The notes: generated by a model not told the origin, from the letters alone. DNA of 64,000 nucleotides from Tardiphaga alba (GCF_018279705.1 NZ_CP036498.1:3489001-3553000); one strand, 5' to 3'; shown: positions 10,090 to 20,903, counted from the stretch's first letter. Numbers and translations: made by a program.

Positions 10090-11115
10090 TCATTTCGGAG
10101 CCAGGCCCCCGAATTGCAGCACACCGGCGACGATGATCACGTAGGCCAGCGACAGCGGCAGAAACACCTTCCAGCCGAGACGCATCAGCTGGTCGTAGCG
10201 GTAGCGCGGCACGATTGCCTTCGCCATCGCGAACATGAAGAACATGAACATGACCTTGATGGCGAACCAGATCACGCCCGGCACCCAGGTGAAGGGCGCG
10301 AACGGGATCGGCGACAGCCAGCCACCGAGGAACATGATGGTGGCGAGCGCGCACATCGAGACGATGGCGACATATTCGCCGAGCATAAACAGCAGATACG
10401 GGGTCGAGCCGTATTCGGTCATGAAACCCGCGACCAGTTCCGATTCCGCTTCGACGAGATCGAAGGGCGGACGGTTGGTTTCGGCCAGCGCCGAAACGTA
10501 GAACACGATGAACATCGGGAACAGCGGGATGAAGTACCAGCCGAGGATGCCCCACTTCGAGTCCTGCGCCATCACGATGGCCGACAGGTTCAGCGAGCCT
10601 ACGCAGAGCAGAACCGTGATGATCACGAAGCCGATGGAGACTTCGTAGGACACCATCTGCGCAGCTGCGCGAAGAGCGGACAGGAACGGGTACTTCGAAT
10701 TCGACGCCCAACCCGCCATGATGATGCCGTAGATCGACAGCGACGAAATCGCGAAGATGTAGAGCACGCCGACATTGAGATCGGCGATCACCCAGCCGGC
10801 ATTGAACGGGATCACGGCCCAGGCGGCGAGCGCCAGGATACAGGACACCAGCGGCGCCAGCAGGAACACGCCCTTGTTCGAGCCCGACGGAACCACCGGC
10901 TCCTTCAGCACGAATTTCAGCAAGTCCGCGAAGGATTGCAGCAGGCCGAACGGCCCGACCACGTTGGGGCCGCGGCGGATCTGCACGGCGGCCCAGATCT
11001 TGCGGTCAGCCAGCAGGATGTAGGCGATTGCCACCAGCAGCAATACGAGCACGAGAAGGCTCTGCGCGATCATGATGATCAGCGGCCAGAGAGTGCTAGT
11101 CCAGAGTTCAGCCAT
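10090..11115 (-). CDS. nuoH: NADH-quinone oxidoreductase subunit H
   Basis: 341 residues with eight or nine transmembrane helices. The family motifs [21 protein letters not shown] and [20 protein letters not shown] are present; both line the quinone access channel. It is the membrane subunit that contacts NuoB, NuoD and NuoI. It begins 4 bases after the nuoG stop. Confidence 0.97.
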   Translation of the reverse strand: MAELWTSTLWPLIIMIAQSLLVLVLLLVAIAYILLADRKIWAAVQIRRGPNVVGPFGLLQSFADLLKFVLKEPVVPSGSNKGVFLLAPLVSCILALAAWAVIPFNAGWVIADLNVGVLYIFAISSLSIYGIIMAGWASNSKYPFLSALRAAAQMVSYEVSIGFVIITVLLCVGSLNLSAIVMAQDSKWGILGWYFIPLFPMFIVFYVSALAETNRPPFDLVEAESELVAGFMTEYGSTPYLLFMLGEYVAIVSMCALATIMFLGGWLSPIPFAPFTWVPGVIWFAIKVMFMFFMFAMAKAIVPRYRYDQLMRLGWKVFLPLSLAYVIIVAGVLQFGGLAPK

Positions 11116-11119
11116 CGTC

Positions 11120-13165
11120 TTACTCCGCCGCCGTCAGCAACTGGCCCGAGGCCAGGCGGGAGCATTCCGCCATGACGGCTGACGCACGCGCGATCGGGTT
11201 GGTGAGGTAGAAATCCTCGACCGGGCTCTTGAACGGCGCCTTATCGACGGTGCCGCCCTTCCCTGCGAGGGTCTTGATGCCGGCGGCATCGCCGGCTTCG
11301 ATCTGGTCGAGACGCATCAGATGCGGCGCCTGCTTGAAGATCGCCTGACGCAGCTGCGCCAGCGAGTCGAAAGGCAGCTTCTTGCCGAGCACGTCGGACA
11401 GCGCGCGGATGATCGCCCAGTCCTCACGGGCATCGCCCGGCGGGAACGAGGCGCGCTCCGCCATCTGCACGCGGCCTTCGGTGTTCACGAACAGCCCGGA
11501 CTTCTCGGTATAGGCCGCGCCCGGCAAGATCACGTCGGCGCGGTGAGCGCCGCGGTCGCCATGAGTGCCGATGTAAACGACGAAAGCGCCCGGAGCGATT
11601 TCGACATCATCGGCGCCGAGCGAGAACAGGACGTCAGCGCCTTCAGCTATGTTGCCGCCAGCAAAACCGATATCCAGCGCACCGACGGTGGACGCCGCCG
11701 AATGCAGCACCGCAAAGCCGTTCCAGCCGTCCTTGATGGCGCCGATGTCGGAAGCGAGCTTGGCGGCCTGCGCCAGCACGGCAGCGCCGTCCGCACGCGA
11801 GGTCGCGCCTGCGCCGACCAGCACGATCGGATTCTTGGCGTTCTTGAGAACATCAGCAAACGAGTGCTTGCCACTGATCACATCGGTCAGCGTATCGGTG
11901 CCGGCGCCGAGATGCTCGTAGCGATAGGTCAGATCGGCCTTCTCGCCGATCAGGCCGATCTTGAGGTTACCGCCGCGCCAGGCTTTGCGGATGCGGGCGT
12001 TGAGCACGGCCGCTTCCTTGCGTGGATTGGCGCCGACGATCAGCAGCGCATCCGCCTGCTCGATGCCCGCGATGGTCGGGTTGAAGATGTAGGACGCACG
12101 GCCCGCGCCCACGTCGAATGCGGCAGTGCTGGTCGTCGCGACATTGCTGGAGCCCATGGAGGCCAGCAGCGCCTTGATGGCGAACATCTCTTCGACCGCA
12201 GCAAGATCGCCGGCGATAGCACCGACCTTGTTGCCGGCCGCCGACACCTTGGCAGCGATGGCGCCGAAAGCTTCGGTCCAGGTCGCGGCGCGCAGCTTGC
12301 CGTTGTCGCGAATATACGGACGATCAAGGCGCTGGGTGCGCAGGCCGTCAACGACGTGACGGGTCTTGTCCGAAATCCACTCCTCGTTCACCGCCTCATT
12401 GACGCGCGGCAGGATGCGCATCACTTCGCGGCCACGGGTATCGACGCGGATGGCCGAACCGACCGCATCCATCACGTCGATGGATTGGGTCTTGCCGAGC
12501 TCCCACGGACGGGCCGCGAATGCATAGGGCTTCGAGGTCAGCGCACCGACCGGGCAGATATCGACGAGATTGCCCTGCAGTTCCGAGGTCAGCGCGGTTT
12601 CGAGGAAGGAGGTGATCTCCATGTCCTCGCCGCGACCGATGGCGCCCATTTCCGGCGCGCCGGCGACTTCCGCAGCGAAGCGGACGCAGCGCGTGCACTG
12701 GATGCAGCGGGTCATCGAGGTCTTCACGAGGGCGCCGAGATACTTGTCCTCGACGGCGCGCTTGTTCTCGGCGAAGCGGCTGGTGTCGACACCATAGCCC
12801 ATCGCCTGGTCCTGCAGATCGCACTCACCGCCCTGATCGCAGATCGGGCAATCCAGCGGGTGGTTGATGAGCAGAAACTCCATCACGCCTTCGCGGGCCT
12901 TCTTGACCATCGGCGAACGCGTGGAGATTTCCGGCGGCTCGCCATTCGGGCCCGGACGGCAATCGCGCACGCCCCAGGCGCAGCTCGCGACCGGCTTCGG
13001 TCCGCCCTTCACCTCGACCAGACACATGCGGCAGTTGCCGGCGATCGAGAGGCGTTCGTGATAGCAGAAGCGCGGAATTTCGGCGCCAGCGGCTTCGCAC
13101 GCCTGCAACAGCGTGTATTCCGCGGGGACATCGATCTCTTTGCCGTCGACGATCAGTTTAGTCAT
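11120..13165 (-). CDS. nuoG: NADH-quinone oxidoreductase subunit G
   Basis: 681 residues. The N-terminal 2Fe-2S motif [19 protein letters not shown] is followed by the His-Cys cluster motif [17 protein letters not shown] and the 4Fe-4S motif [11 protein letters not shown] molybdopterin-oxidoreductase-like domain follows, as is normal for this subunit. It belongs to the NADH-oxidising peripheral arm in the cytoplasm. It starts 10 bases after nuoF. The order F-G-H-I is canonical. Confidence 0.96.
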   Translation of the reverse strand: MTKLIVDGKEIDVPAEYTLLQACEAAGAEIPRFCYHERLSIAGNCRMCLVEVKGGPKPVASCAWGVRDCRPGPNGEPPEISTRSPMVKKAREGVMEFLLINHPLDCPICDQGGECDLQDQAMGYGVDTSRFAENKRAVEDKYLGALVKTSMTRCIQCTRCVRFAAEVAGAPEMGAIGRGEDMEITSFLETALTSELQGNLVDICPVGALTSKPYAFAARPWELGKTQSIDVMDAVGSAIRVDTRGREVMRILPRVNEAVNEEWISDKTRHVVDGLRTQRLDRPYIRDNGKLRAATWTEAFGAIAAKVSAAGNKVGAIAGDLAAVEEMFAIKALLASMGSSNVATTSTAAFDVGAGRASYIFNPTIAGIEQADALLIVGANPRKEAAVLNARIRKAWRGGNLKIGLIGEKADLTYRYEHLGAGTDTLTDVISGKHSFADVLKNAKNPIVLVGAGATSRADGAAVLAQAAKLASDIGAIKDGWNGFAVLHSAASTVGALDIGFAGGNIAEGADVLFSLGADDVEIAPGAFVVYIGTHGDRGAHRADVILPGAAYTEKSGLFVNTEGRVQMAERASFPPGDAREDWAIIRALSDVLGKKLPFDSLAQLRQAIFKQAPHLMRLDQIEAGDAAGIKTLAGKGGTVDKAPFKSPVEDFYLTNPIARASAVMAECSRLASGQLLTAAE

Positions 13166-13175
13166 TGTCGTTGCC

Positions 13176-14501
13176 CTACTCCGCCGCGACCAGATGCGCG
13201 GGATCGAGGATGCCCTGATCGTCGAGCGAAGCCTTGCGGCTGAACTCTTCGATGCGGCGTTCGATCTCCGGGCGGAAGGCGCGGATCAGGCCCTGCACCG
13301 GCCACGCGGCGGCATCGCCGAGTGCGCAGATGGTGTGGCCTTCAACCTGTTTCGTCACTTCGAGCAGCATGTCGATTTCGCGCTTGTGGGCGCGGCCCTC
13401 GACCATGCGGGTCAGCACGCGCCACATCCAGCCGGTGCCTTCGCGGCACGGCGTGCACTGGCCGCAGCTCTCATGCTTGAAGAAGTAGCTGATGCGGGCA
13501 ATCGCGGCGACCACGTCGGTGGACTTGTCCATGACAATGACGCCGGCGGTGCCGAACGAGGATTTCACGGCACGGGTGCCGTCGAAATCCATGATGAGTT
13601 CTTCGCAATCCGCAGCCGGGATCATCGGGCACGATGCGCCGCCCGGGATGATCGCAAGCAGATTGTCCCAGCCGCCGCGAATGCCGCCGCCATGCTTCTC
13701 GATCAGCTCGCGGAACGGGATGCTCATGGCGTCTTCGACGACGCAGGGCGTGTTGACGTGACCGGAGATGCCGTAAAGCTTGGTGCCGACATTGTTCGGA
13801 CGGCCGATGCCGGCGAACCACGACGCGCCACGACGCAGGATGTCCGGCGCAACCGCGATGGACTCTACATTGTTCACGGTGGTCGGGCAGCCATAGAGAC
13901 CGACATTGGCCGGGAATGGCGGCTTCAGCCGCGGCTGGCCCTTCTTGCCTTCGAGGCTTTCGAGCAGCGCGGTTTCTTCACCGCAGATATAGGCGCCGGC
14001 GCCGTGGGCGACATAGAGGTCGAACGGCCAGCCATGGATGTTGTTCTTGCCGATCAGATTGGCGTCATAGGCCTGATCGATCGCGGCCTGCAGGCGCTCG
14101 CGCTCACGGATGAATTCGCCGCGCACATAGATGTAGCAGGCATTGGCGCCCATCGCGAAAGACGCGATCAGGCAGCCCTCGACCAGCGTATGCGGGTCGT
14201 GGCGCATGATCTCGCGGTCTTTACAGGTGCCGGGCTCGGACTCGTCGGCATTCACGACGAGATAGCTCGGACGACCGTCCTTGCTCTCCTTCGGCATGAA
14301 GGACCACTTCATGCCGGTCGGGAAGCCGGCGCCGCCGCGGCCGCGCAGGCCCGACGCCTTCATCTCGTTGATGATCCAGTCGCGGCCCTTGTCGATGATG
14401 GTCTTGGTACCATCCCAACCGCCACGGCGGCGTGCGCCATCGAGACCCCAGTCTTCGAGGCCGTACAGATTGCGGAAGATGCGATCCTTGTCGTCGAGCA
14501 T
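13176..14501 (-). CDS. nuoF: NADH-quinone oxidoreductase subunit F
   Basis: 441 residues. The FMN/NADH site is visible as [17 protein letters not shown] and [17 protein letters not shown], and the N3 4Fe-4S motif is [12 protein letters not shown]. The subunit binds NADH and FMN and starts electron transfer. It follows the small membrane ORF (stop at 14513) after 11 bases. Length is as expected for alphaproteobacteria. Confidence 0.97.
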   Translation of the reverse strand: MLDDKDRIFRNLYGLEDWGLDGARRRGGWDGTKTIIDKGRDWIINEMKASGLRGRGGAGFPTGMKWSFMPKESKDGRPSYLVVNADESEPGTCKDREIMRHDPHTLVEGCLIASFAMGANACYIYVRGEFIRERERLQAAIDQAYDANLIGKNNIHGWPFDLYVAHGAGAYICGEETALLESLEGKKGQPRLKPPFPANVGLYGCPTTVNNVESIAVAPDILRRGASWFAGIGRPNNVGTKLYGISGHVNTPCVVEDAMSIPFRELIEKHGGGIRGGWDNLLAIIPGGASCPMIPAADCEELIMDFDGTRAVKSSFGTAGVIVMDKSTDVVAAIARISYFFKHESCGQCTPCREGTGWMWRVLTRMVEGRAHKREIDMLLEVTKQVEGHTICALGDAAAWPVQGLIRAFRPEIERRIEEFSRKASLDDQGILDPAHLVAAE

Positions 14502-14512
14502 GGCTTCCTCGA

Positions 14513-14677
14513 TCAGCGATTGGTTTGCTTGAAGGCGATCACCGCGGCGCCAAGGCCGAAGGCCATCGCCCAGATCAAGCTCGATTCAAACGTGGACTGC
14601 AGGACGAAGCGCTGCAGAACGAACATGAATGTCGCCGCAGCTGCGGTATGCAGCAACATGTACAGCCACTTGTTCAT
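14513..14677 (-). CDS. Small membrane protein inside the nuo operon
   Basis: A 54-residue frame between nuoE and nuoF, beginning [18 protein letters not shown] and ending [11 protein letters not shown]. It has two hydrophobic segments (about 5-21 and 28-46), so a small two-helix membrane protein is likely. ATG 14677 is preceded by a GGGGGA ribosome binding site about 7 bases upstream. An alternative ATG at 14728 overlaps the nuoE stop (ATGA) and would add a basic 17-residue leader. It is not a known complex I subunit; an accessory or assembly role is only inference from its position. Confidence 0.65.
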   Translation of the reverse strand: MNKWLYMLLHTAAAATFMFVLQRFVLQSTFESSLIWAMAFGLGAAVIAFKQTNR

Positions 14678-14724
14678 GGCATCGTCCCCCGACTTCAATG
14701 CAATGGCTTTTGCGCGCGCCCGCT

Positions 14725-15513
14725 TCATTTGCCCGGATCCTTCGGAGCGCCGCCCTTCGGCGGATTGTCCTTGGTCGCATCAGCAGCCGGAGCCTTCGGC
14801 GCCGGACGTTCCTGCGCATTGGCGGCTTCTGTCTGCTTCTTCGGCTCGGCATCGGCGAGCGCCGGCTCCTTCGGCGGAGCATCGAACTGTTTTGTGTAGT
14901 TCGCAGACGTATCCTTCAGCACGCGCGCACCACCTTCCGGTGCTGCATGCTGACGGTCGATCTGCGGACCCGGCTTCGGCGGCGTTCCCGCAGCAAAACC
15001 GTCGATCAGCTTGTTCATGCTGTCCTTGGTCAGGTCCTCATAGGTATCGGACCAGATCATCACCATCGGTGCATTCACACAGGCGCCGAGGCACTCGACC
15101 TCTTCCCACGAGAAATCGCCGTCTGCCGACACATGGTGGGGATCGTGATGGATGCGATGCTGGCAGACATCGATGAGATCGCCGGCGCCGCGCAGCATGC
15201 ACGGCGTGGTGCCGCACACCTGAATGTGAGCTTTCTTGCCGACCGGCTGCAGCTGGAACATCGTGTAGAAGGTCGCGACCTCCATCACGCGGATATAGGG
15301 CATCTCCAGCATGTCAGCGACGTAACGGATGGCCGCTTCCGATACCCAGCCGGCATGCTGTTCCTGCGCGCGCCACAGGATCGAGATCACCGCGGAAGCC
15401 TGACGGCCCGGCGGAAACTTCTCGATCTGCTTCTTCGCCCACGCCAGGTTCTCGGGCGTGAAGTCGAACGATGCGGGCTGCTGTTCTTTCGGGGCCAGAC
15501 GGCGGACAGACAT
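14725..15513 (-). CDS. nuoE: NADH-quinone oxidoreductase subunit E
   Basis: 262 residues. The thioredoxin-like 2Fe-2S domain occupies residues 1 to about 185, with the cysteine pairs in [13 protein letters not shown] and [11 protein letters not shown] binding cluster N1a. After residue 190 there is a low-complexity tail rich in Pro, Ala and Lys (for example [20 protein letters not shown]) that is not part of the enzyme fold and is probably disordered. It is separated from the FkbM-type gene by 11 bases. Confidence 0.95.
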   Translation of the reverse strand: MSVRRLAPKEQQPASFDFTPENLAWAKKQIEKFPPGRQASAVISILWRAQEQHAGWVSEAAIRYVADMLEMPYIRVMEVATFYTMFQLQPVGKKAHIQVCGTTPCMLRGAGDLIDVCQHRIHHDPHHVSADGDFSWEEVECLGACVNAPMVMIWSDTYEDLTKDSMNKLIDGFAAGTPPKPGPQIDRQHAAPEGGARVLKDTSANYTKQFDAPPKEPALADAEPKKQTEAANAQERPAPKAPAADATKDNPPKGGAPKDPGK

Positions 15514-15524
15514 GGTGGTTACTC

Positions 15525-16490
15525 TCAGTGAGCGCGGCGGGCCGCGCTCGCATTCAGGCTGTTGAAGCGATCGAGCCAGAACGCACTGGAGGTGCCGAAC
15601 ACATTGTAGCCAACGTGGGTGGACACCTTGATGCGATCGAGAATCGACAACTCGGTCACGGTTTCGAAGCGGTTGGTTGAGGGATCATGCACGATCAGCG
15701 ACAGCGGTGTTTGATCCAGAATGTAGCGCGAGACCGTATGGGCGGGGTCATTGCCGTGCTCTTCGCACATGATGACCGAGTCGCCCTGCAGCAAACGCGT
15801 GCCGCCCTTGATGGCCTCGATCTCGACGCCTTCGACGTCGAGCTTGATGAGATATTTTCCGCTCATGGACAGCTTGCCGTCGTCGAGCAGGTTGTCGAGT
15901 GCGATGACCGGCACTTCCTCGCCGGCGCTCTGGTCGCCCGCGATGCTGAAGGCCTCATGCTTGGTGCCCGACAGGCGCGCGGTGCCGCGCACGGAGCCGA
16001 TCGCGCATTTGATGACCTCGAAACGATCGCGATTGATTTTGGCGTTGTTGGCCAGCTTCGGAAAATTCTCGCCCGAAGGCTCGATGGCAATCGCCTTGTG
16101 CGAGCCGAACGGCGCGCTCGAGACCAGCACCGACCAGTAGCCGTAATTCGCACCGCAATCGAGCAGCGTGTAATCGACATCGACCGAGTTCTTGAACAGC
16201 AGTTCAAGCTCGTCTTCGTAAGAAAAGCTGCGGTCGAGCAGTTTGCTCCAGTAACCGTCACCGAACGGGAATGCGAACAGCGCATCCGCATTCAGCTTCA
16301 CCACCAGATTGCGCGCCGGCAGCACCGTCGCGCGCATCAGATTGGCGCACATATTGTAGCCGCGATGCGAGAACGACGCCGACAGTCTTGCCCCCAAGGC
16401 CAGCACGCACGCCATCGTGCGCTCCCAGAGGTTTACCCCCTGGAGCGCGCCCGATGCGCGGTCAAACTGGATGGGAGACGTCAGTGTCAC
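15525..16490 (-). CDS. FkbM family SAM-dependent methyltransferase, embedded in the nuo operon
   Basis: 321 residues. The SAM-binding motif I is [15 protein letters not shown] (about 106-120), and the FkbM signatures [18 protein letters not shown] and VIMCEEHG follow. FkbM-type enzymes are usually O-methyltransferases acting on sugars or polyketides; the substrate here is unknown. The start overlaps the nuoD stop by four bases (ATGA), and nuoE follows after 11 bases, so it must be co-translated with complex I. This suggests, but does not prove, a role in complex I modification or assembly. No frame disruption is visible. Confidence 0.85.
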   Translation of the reverse strand: MTLTSPIQFDRASGALQGVNLWERTMACVLALGARLSASFSHRGYNMCANLMRATVLPARNLVVKLNADALFAFPFGDGYWSKLLDRSFSYEDELELLFKNSVDVDYTLLDCGANYGYWSVLVSSAPFGSHKAIAIEPSGENFPKLANNAKINRDRFEVIKCAIGSVRGTARLSGTKHEAFSIAGDQSAGEEVPVIALDNLLDDGKLSMSGKYLIKLDVEGVEIEAIKGGTRLLQGDSVIMCEEHGNDPAHTVSRYILDQTPLSLIVHDPSTNRFETVTELSILDRIKVSTHVGYNVFGTSSAFWLDRFNSLNASAARRAH

Positions 16491-17680
16491 CGATCGACCT
16501 CACCGAACACGATATCGATGGAGCCCAGGATCGCCGAGACGTCGGCCAGCTGGTGGCCGCGGCACAGGAAGTCCATCGCCTGCAGATGTGCAAAGCCCGG
16601 CGCGCGGATCTTGCACTTGTATGGCTTGTTGCTGCCGTCCGAAACAAGATACACGCCGAACTCGCCCTTCGGCGCTTCCACGGCGGCATAGACCTCGCCC
16701 TCAGGCACGTGAACGCCTTCGGTGTAGAGCTTGAAGTGATGGATCAGCGCTTCCATCGAGCGCTTCATCTCGGCACGACGCGGCGGCGAAATCTTGTGGT
16801 CATCGACGACCACAGGTCCCTGCCCGTCAGCTGCGCGCATCTTGGCGATGCACTGCTTCATGATCTTGGTTGACTGACGCATCTCTTCGACGCGGATACA
16901 GTAACGATCGTAGCAGTCGCCGTTCTTGCCGATTGGAATGTCGAATTCCATCTCGTCATAGCACTCGTAGGGCTGCGCCTTGCGCAGATCCCACGACGCG
17001 CCTGAACCGCGCACCATGACGCCCGAAAAGCCCCACTTCCAGGCGTCTTCCAGCTTCACGACACCGATATCGACATTGCGCTGTTTGAAAATGCGGTTGT
17101 TGGTGAGCAGCGTCTCGAGATCGTCGAGTACCTGCGGGAACGCATCGCACCAGGCGTCGATGTCGTTAATCAGCGCGGGCGGCAGGTCCTGATGGACACC
17201 GCCGACACGGAAGAATGCGGCGTGCATGCGCGAGCCCGAGGCGCGCTCATAGAACACCATCAGCTTTTCGCGCTCTTCAAAGCCCCACAGCGGCGGGGTG
17301 AGCGCGCCGACGTCCATCGCCTGCGTGGTGACGTTGAGCAGATGCGACAGGATGCGGCCGATTTCCGAATAAAGCACGCGGATCAGCTGGCCGCGACGCG
17401 GCACGGTGATGCCGAGCAGCTTTTCAGCGGCGAGACAGAAGGCATGCTCCTGATTCATCGGCGCGACGTAATCGAGGCGATCGAAATACGGGATCGCCTG
17501 CATGTAGGTCTTCTGCTCGATCAGCTTCTCGGTGCCGCGATGAAGCAGGCCGATATGCGGATCGACGCGCTCGACGACTTCGCCGTCGAGCTCCAGAACC
17601 AGACGGAGCACACCGTGCGCGGCCGGATGCTGCGGGCCAAAGTTGATCGTAAAATTACGGACGCCGGGTTGATCGTTCAT
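16487..17680 (-). CDS. nuoD: NADH-quinone oxidoreductase subunit D
   Basis: 397 residues of the 49-kDa subunit. It begins [23 protein letters not shown], which contains the conserved HPAAHG quinone-site loop, and has the ending typical of the family (DIVFGEVDR). It forms the quinone-binding pocket with NuoB. ATG 17680 shares its first base with the nuoC stop (TGATG); a GTG one codon upstream is possible but less likely. The 3' end overlaps the methyltransferase gene by four bases. Confidence 0.96.
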   Translation of the reverse strand: MNDQPGVRNFTINFGPQHPAAHGVLRLVLELDGEVVERVDPHIGLLHRGTEKLIEQKTYMQAIPYFDRLDYVAPMNQEHAFCLAAEKLLGITVPRRGQLIRVLYSEIGRILSHLLNVTTQAMDVGALTPPLWGFEEREKLMVFYERASGSRMHAAFFRVGGVHQDLPPALINDIDAWCDAFPQVLDDLETLLTNNRIFKQRNVDIGVVKLEDAWKWGFSGVMVRGSGASWDLRKAQPYECYDEMEFDIPIGKNGDCYDRYCIRVEEMRQSTKIMKQCIAKMRAADGQGPVVVDDHKISPPRRAEMKRSMEALIHHFKLYTEGVHVPEGEVYAAVEAPKGEFGVYLVSDGSNKPYKCKIRAPGFAHLQAMDFLCRGHQLADVSAILGSIDIVFGEVDR

Positions 17681-18291
17681 CACTTAACCCCTGCCTTCTC
17701 GTCACCGGGCAGCGTCGGATAGTCGGCGCCTTCCCATGGCGACAGGAAGTCGAACTTGCGGAATTCCTGGTTGAGCCGAACCGGCTCATAGATCACGCGC
17801 TTCTCCTGATCGTCGTAGCGAACCTCTACGAAACCGGTGAGCGGGAAATCCTTGCGCAGCGGATGGCCGTCAAAGCCGTAATCCGTCAGCAAACGGCGCA
17901 TGTCGGGATGGCCGACGAAGATCACGCCATAGAGGTCGTAGGCTTCGCGCTCGAACCAGTCGGCGCCCGGAAACACGTCGATGATCGACGGCACCTGGGT
18001 GGTCTCGGACGCCATCGCCTTGACGCGGATGCGCGTATTCAGGAACGGCGACATCAGGTGATAGACGACGTCGAAACGCTTCTCGCGGCCGGGATAGTCG
18101 ACTGCGGTCGCATCGGTGAAATTGACGAAACGGCAGCCGGGATCATCACGCAGGAAGCGCATGACCTCGACGATCTTCGACGTTTCCGCAACGATCGTCA
18201 GCTGGCCGAAAGCAACCGAATGCGCGAGAGCGGCACCGGGAAGAGCGCCGACAATCGTCTGACCCAGTGTGTCGAGCCTCACATCGTCCAT
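17680..18291 (-). CDS. nuoC: NADH-quinone oxidoreductase subunit C
   Basis: 203 residues of the 30-kDa subunit. The signature ERXXYDLXGXXFXGHPDXRR is present as [20 protein letters not shown], followed by [17 protein letters not shown]. It is a peripheral-arm subunit next to NuoD, and here the two are separate genes rather than the fused NuoCD of enterobacteria. It lies 40 bases after nuoB. Confidence 0.96.
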   Translation of the reverse strand: MDDVRLDTLGQTIVGALPGAALAHSVAFGQLTIVAETSKIVEVMRFLRDDPGCRFVNFTDATAVDYPGREKRFDVVYHLMSPFLNTRIRVKAMASETTQVPSIIDVFPGADWFEREAYDLYGVIFVGHPDMRRLLTDYGFDGHPLRKDFPLTGFVEVRYDDQEKRVIYEPVRLNQEFRKFDFLSPWEGADYPTLPGDEKAGVK

Positions 18292-18331
18292 GACATAGCC
18301 TTAAAGGTTCGCAGTCTTAGCGTTCGCAAGC

Positions 18332-18913
18332 TTACCGTTCGATCGTTCCGATGCGCCGGATCTTCTTCTGCAGCAGCAGCACGCCGTAAAGCAGCGCTTC
18401 GGCAGTGGGCGGGCAGCCCGGCACATAGATGTCGATCGGCACGATGCGGTCGCAGCCGCGCACCACTGAATAGGAATAGTGGTAGTAGCCACCGCCATTG
18501 GCGCATGATCCCATCGAGATCACATAGCGAGGCTCCGGCATTTGGTCATAGACCTTGCGCAGCGCCGGCGCCATCTTGTTGGTAAGCGTGCCAGCGACGA
18601 TCATCACGTCGGACTGGCGCGGCGACGCGCGCGGCGCGAAGCCGAAGCGCTCGACGTCGTAACGCGGCATCGACACCTGCATCATCTCGACCGCACAGCA
18701 GGCAAGACCGAAGGTCATCCACATCAGCGAACCGGTGCGCGCCCAGGTGATCAGATCGTCAGCCGCAGCGACGAAGAATCCCTTGTCCGACAGCTCGGCA
18801 TTGACTTCGAGGAAATACGGATCGTTCGCGCCGACCGGCTTGCCGGTAGACGGATCGAGAATGCCGCGCGGCGCCTGAGCGATCGCGGGAGCAGTTGCGG
18901 GGCTCAATCCCAT
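18332..18913 (-). CDS. nuoB: NADH-quinone oxidoreductase subunit B
   Basis: 193 residues. The N2 4Fe-4S ligands are visible in [20 protein letters not shown] and [11 protein letters not shown]. This cluster passes electrons to quinone. ATG 18913 ([13 protein letters not shown]) overlaps the end of nuoA (ATGGGATTGA) and has a purine-rich upstream region; an earlier in-frame ATG at 18934 would reach 31 bases into nuoA and adds MEERRAR. The N-terminal ~35 residues are Ala/Pro-rich and probably flexible. Confidence 0.95.
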   Translation of the reverse strand: MGLSPATAPAIAQAPRGILDPSTGKPVGANDPYFLEVNAELSDKGFFVAAADDLITWARTGSLMWMTFGLACCAVEMMQVSMPRYDVERFGFAPRASPRQSDVMIVAGTLTNKMAPALRKVYDQMPEPRYVISMGSCANGGGYYHYSYSVVRGCDRIVPIDIYVPGCPPTAEALLYGVLLLQKKIRRIGTIER

Positions 18914-19269
18914 TCGAGCGCGCCTTTCTTCCATTCATAGGCGAAGCCGACGGTGAGCACGCCGAGAAACACGATCATCGACCAGAAGCCGGCAATGCCT
19001 ACCTTGCCGAAGGCCACTGCCCACGGAAACAGGAAGGCGACTTCAAGGTCGAAAATGATGAAGAGGATCGCCACCAGATAGAAGCGCACATCGAACTTCA
19101 TGCGGGCATCGTCAAAAGCGTTGAATCCGCATTCATATGCGGACAGCTTTTCCGGATCCGGGTTCTGATAAGCGACAAGGAATGGCGCGATCAGCAACGC
19201 CAACCCGATGACGGAAGCGATGCCGATGAAGACCACAAGAGGAAGATAATTCTGCAAGATGCCGTTCAT
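18904..19269 (-). CDS. nuoA: NADH-quinone oxidoreductase subunit A, first gene of the operon
   Basis: 121 residues with three transmembrane helices. The motif [41 protein letters not shown] is diagnostic. It is the membrane subunit at the junction of the two arms. The ATG at 19269 follows an AGGGAT ribosome binding site. As the first nuo gene it must have the operon promoter upstream, within 19270-19700, but I could not place a clear -10/-35 pair. Confidence 0.96.
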   Translation of the reverse strand: MNGILQNYLPLVVFIGIASVIGLALLIAPFLVAYQNPDPEKLSAYECGFNAFDDARMKFDVRFYLVAILFIIFDLEVAFLFPWAVAFGKVGIAGFWSMIVFLGVLTVGFAYEWKKGALEWD

Positions 19270-19731
19270 CGGCGATCCCTAACCCCATGGCCTGGAAACT
19301 GCCACAGATTCGAACATTGGAATGGTTCTGAGCCTTAGCGCAGCGCAACAAGCCATGCAACACCGGGGATGTTGACAGTTTTCAGCCCCTGCCATGCGCG
19401 ATACGCCTTCAAGCTAGGCAACTAGCTCTGCCGCCAACACCGCGCCTCCAGCCCTCGCATGCCAAACTTGCGACAGGGTTTCCCGGAGGTTGAAATTGCG
19501 GCGCGCTATGGCTGCGAGCATCTGCATCGGGGGAGCCAGCCAAACCGTTATAGCCTCAACCGGCAACGTATGGGTGTACCGCCCGATTTCACAGGGTTTT
19601 CAGCCGCGGGCAAGTGCGGTGTTGCTGCAATGCGCCATCGAAAAAATCATTCTCCTGCCGAACCAAATCTCAGGAAATCCGTATCCTGAGAGCCAGCGCT
19701 CTGCTGGCCTTTTCAATGACAAGAGGTTCCC
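19270..19731. other. Intergenic region between divergent nuoA and the Met-rich gene
   Basis: About 460 bases lie between divergent genes, so the region should hold the nuo promoter and the promoter of the Met-rich gene. A TTGACA hexamer occurs on the plus strand at about 19373, but I see no convincing -10 element at the right spacing. Short open frames here lack ribosome binding sites and conserved sequence, so I do not call genes. The last bases before 19732 carry GAGG as the ribosome binding site of the next gene. Confidence 0.4.
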
Positions 19732-20067
19732 ATGACGAAATTCTTGATCACGGCCGCAGCGCTCTCTGTTTTCGCCCTCACCCCGGCATCGGCCAAGCCA
19801 ATGATGGGCTGCAGCGGCGATGGCATGATGAAGGTGAACAACATGTCCACCGCCATGGCCGACGGCCAGCAGAAGATGATGATGGATCGCGAGATCGGCA
19901 TGGCCAATGTGGCGATGTCGAAAGGCGATATGCGCGGCTGCAACAAGCATCTCATGAACGCTCAGAAGATGGGCATGATGAAGCCGAAGAACGACACCGG
20001 CATGATGGGCACCGGCATGATGCTGCCGATGATGCCCATGGCCGGCGGCGACTCGAAGAAGATGTAA
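19732..20067 (+). CDS. Met-rich exported small protein, possible copper binder
   Basis: 111 residues. Residues 1-21 form a signal peptide ending in an ASA cleavage site. The mature part of about 90 residues has 24 methionines, often in MM or MMM runs spaced by Gly, Pro or Lys (for example GMMGTGMMLPMMPMAGG), plus two cysteines and one histidine. Such methionine density is known from periplasmic proteins that bind Cu(I) or Ag(I). The GAGG ribosome binding site is 6 bases upstream. No family name is recognised; copper binding is inference from composition. Confidence 0.7.
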   Translation: MTKFLITAAALSVFALTPASAKPMMGCSGDGMMKVNNMSTAMADGQQKMMMDREIGMANVAMSKGDMRGCNKHLMNAQKMGMMKPKNDTGMMGTGMMLPMMPMAGGDSKKM

Positions 20068-20200
20068 GGACGAGCTGGACGGGCTGCGCCGGCTTTTTGC
20101 CTGGTGCAGCCTCCACACAGGTCGATGGTCACGTCAAACCATCCAGTCCCTGCCAGCTTGCGGGACAGCGGCAATCGCGCGGCACAATATGGTGGCGCCC

Positions 20201-20383
20201 CTATCCGCGCGCGCCCCGCTTGACGATTAACTTGATCATTTCGCGCTGCGTCAGCCGCAACCTTTCGCAGGCGTCGGTGCAATCGAGGCCGGCATTGGTC
20301 AGTAAGCGGATATCCGACTGCATTCCCCGCATGCGCACCCGCAATCGGGCGATTCGAAAATTCAGCTTGGCGAGATCGGTCAT
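20201..20383 (-). CDS. Small conserved-looking basic protein
   Basis: 60 residues from ATG 20383, beginning MTDLAKLNFRIARLRVRM. It is rich in Arg and Leu with heptad-like spacing, so a short helical or coiled-coil protein is likely; two cysteines occur in LDCTDACERL. The ribosome binding site is weak. It stands alone between the Met-rich gene and the DUF3072 remnant. I believe similar small proteins occur in Bradyrhizobium relatives but cannot name a function. Confidence 0.5.
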   Translation of the reverse strand: MTDLAKLNFRIARLRVRMRGMQSDIRLLTNAGLDCTDACERLRLTQREMIKLIVKRGARG

Positions 20384-20452
20384 ATCCGATATAGAACAAA
20401 ACAAGAACTAAATCGCAAGACCTTCTTAAGCCGAATCTGACCGGAGGCTTCC

Positions 20453-20706
20453 GTGACCCAAGCTCTGATGACCCAGGCTTTTATGCCCCTGCCATCGCCG
20501 CGCCGGCGATTGCCGTCCCTTTCGACGCCGAGGCGCTGCTTGACCGGCTGTCCGGCCCGATGACGCGCAGCCAGGCACTGACCTTAAAGTCGCTGGCGAT
20601 TGAAGCCTATCAGCCCGGACAGTTCGAAAAGGACCTGACGCGGGCCGAGGCTGCACGGCGTATCCAGATGCTGCGCGACGAGATCGCGCTTGCGGATTCG
20701 TTCTGA
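20453..20706 (+). pseudogene. DUF3072 protein gene with apparent 1-base deletion near the start
   Basis: A GTG at 20453 has a GGAGG ribosome binding site 6 bases upstream, but its frame closes after 36 codons. A second frame, entered about 15 bases after the GTG, reads DDPGFYAPAIAAPAIAVPFD and then the DUF3072 domain: MTRSQALTLKSLAIEAYQPG, LTRAEAARRIQMLRDEI. One added base near 20463-20468 joins the two into an 84-residue protein of normal type. The function of DUF3072 is unknown. It may be a true frameshift or a sequencing error; see findings. Confidence 0.65.
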
Positions 20707-20826
20707 GGCCGCACGGCTTGATGTGAACGGAACAATGCGGACACGCATAAATGCCGTCGCGTTGCTGGTCGGTCTAATCGGATGTGCTTGTGAGGATTTT
20801 GCATCGTCTCGCCATTCCGGATGGAA

Positions 20827-20903
20827 TGGCGCGAGAGACGGGACTCGAACCCGCGGCCTCCGCCGTGACAGGGCGGCGCTCTAACCAACTGAGCTACTCC
20901 CGC
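20827..20903 (-). tRNA. tRNA-Asp (anticodon GTC)
   Basis: A 77-base cloverleaf on the minus strand including an encoded CCA. The acceptor stem GCGGGAG pairs with CTCTCGC (one G-T), the D-arm contains AGCTCAGTTGGTTAGAGC, the anticodon loop CTGTCAC gives GTC, and the T-loop is GGTTCGAGTCC. Confidence 0.97.

Noticed and set aside
19459..19735. Two short open frames between nuoA and the Met-rich gene
   Set aside because: No ribosome binding site, no recognisable sequence, and the region is expected to hold promoters.
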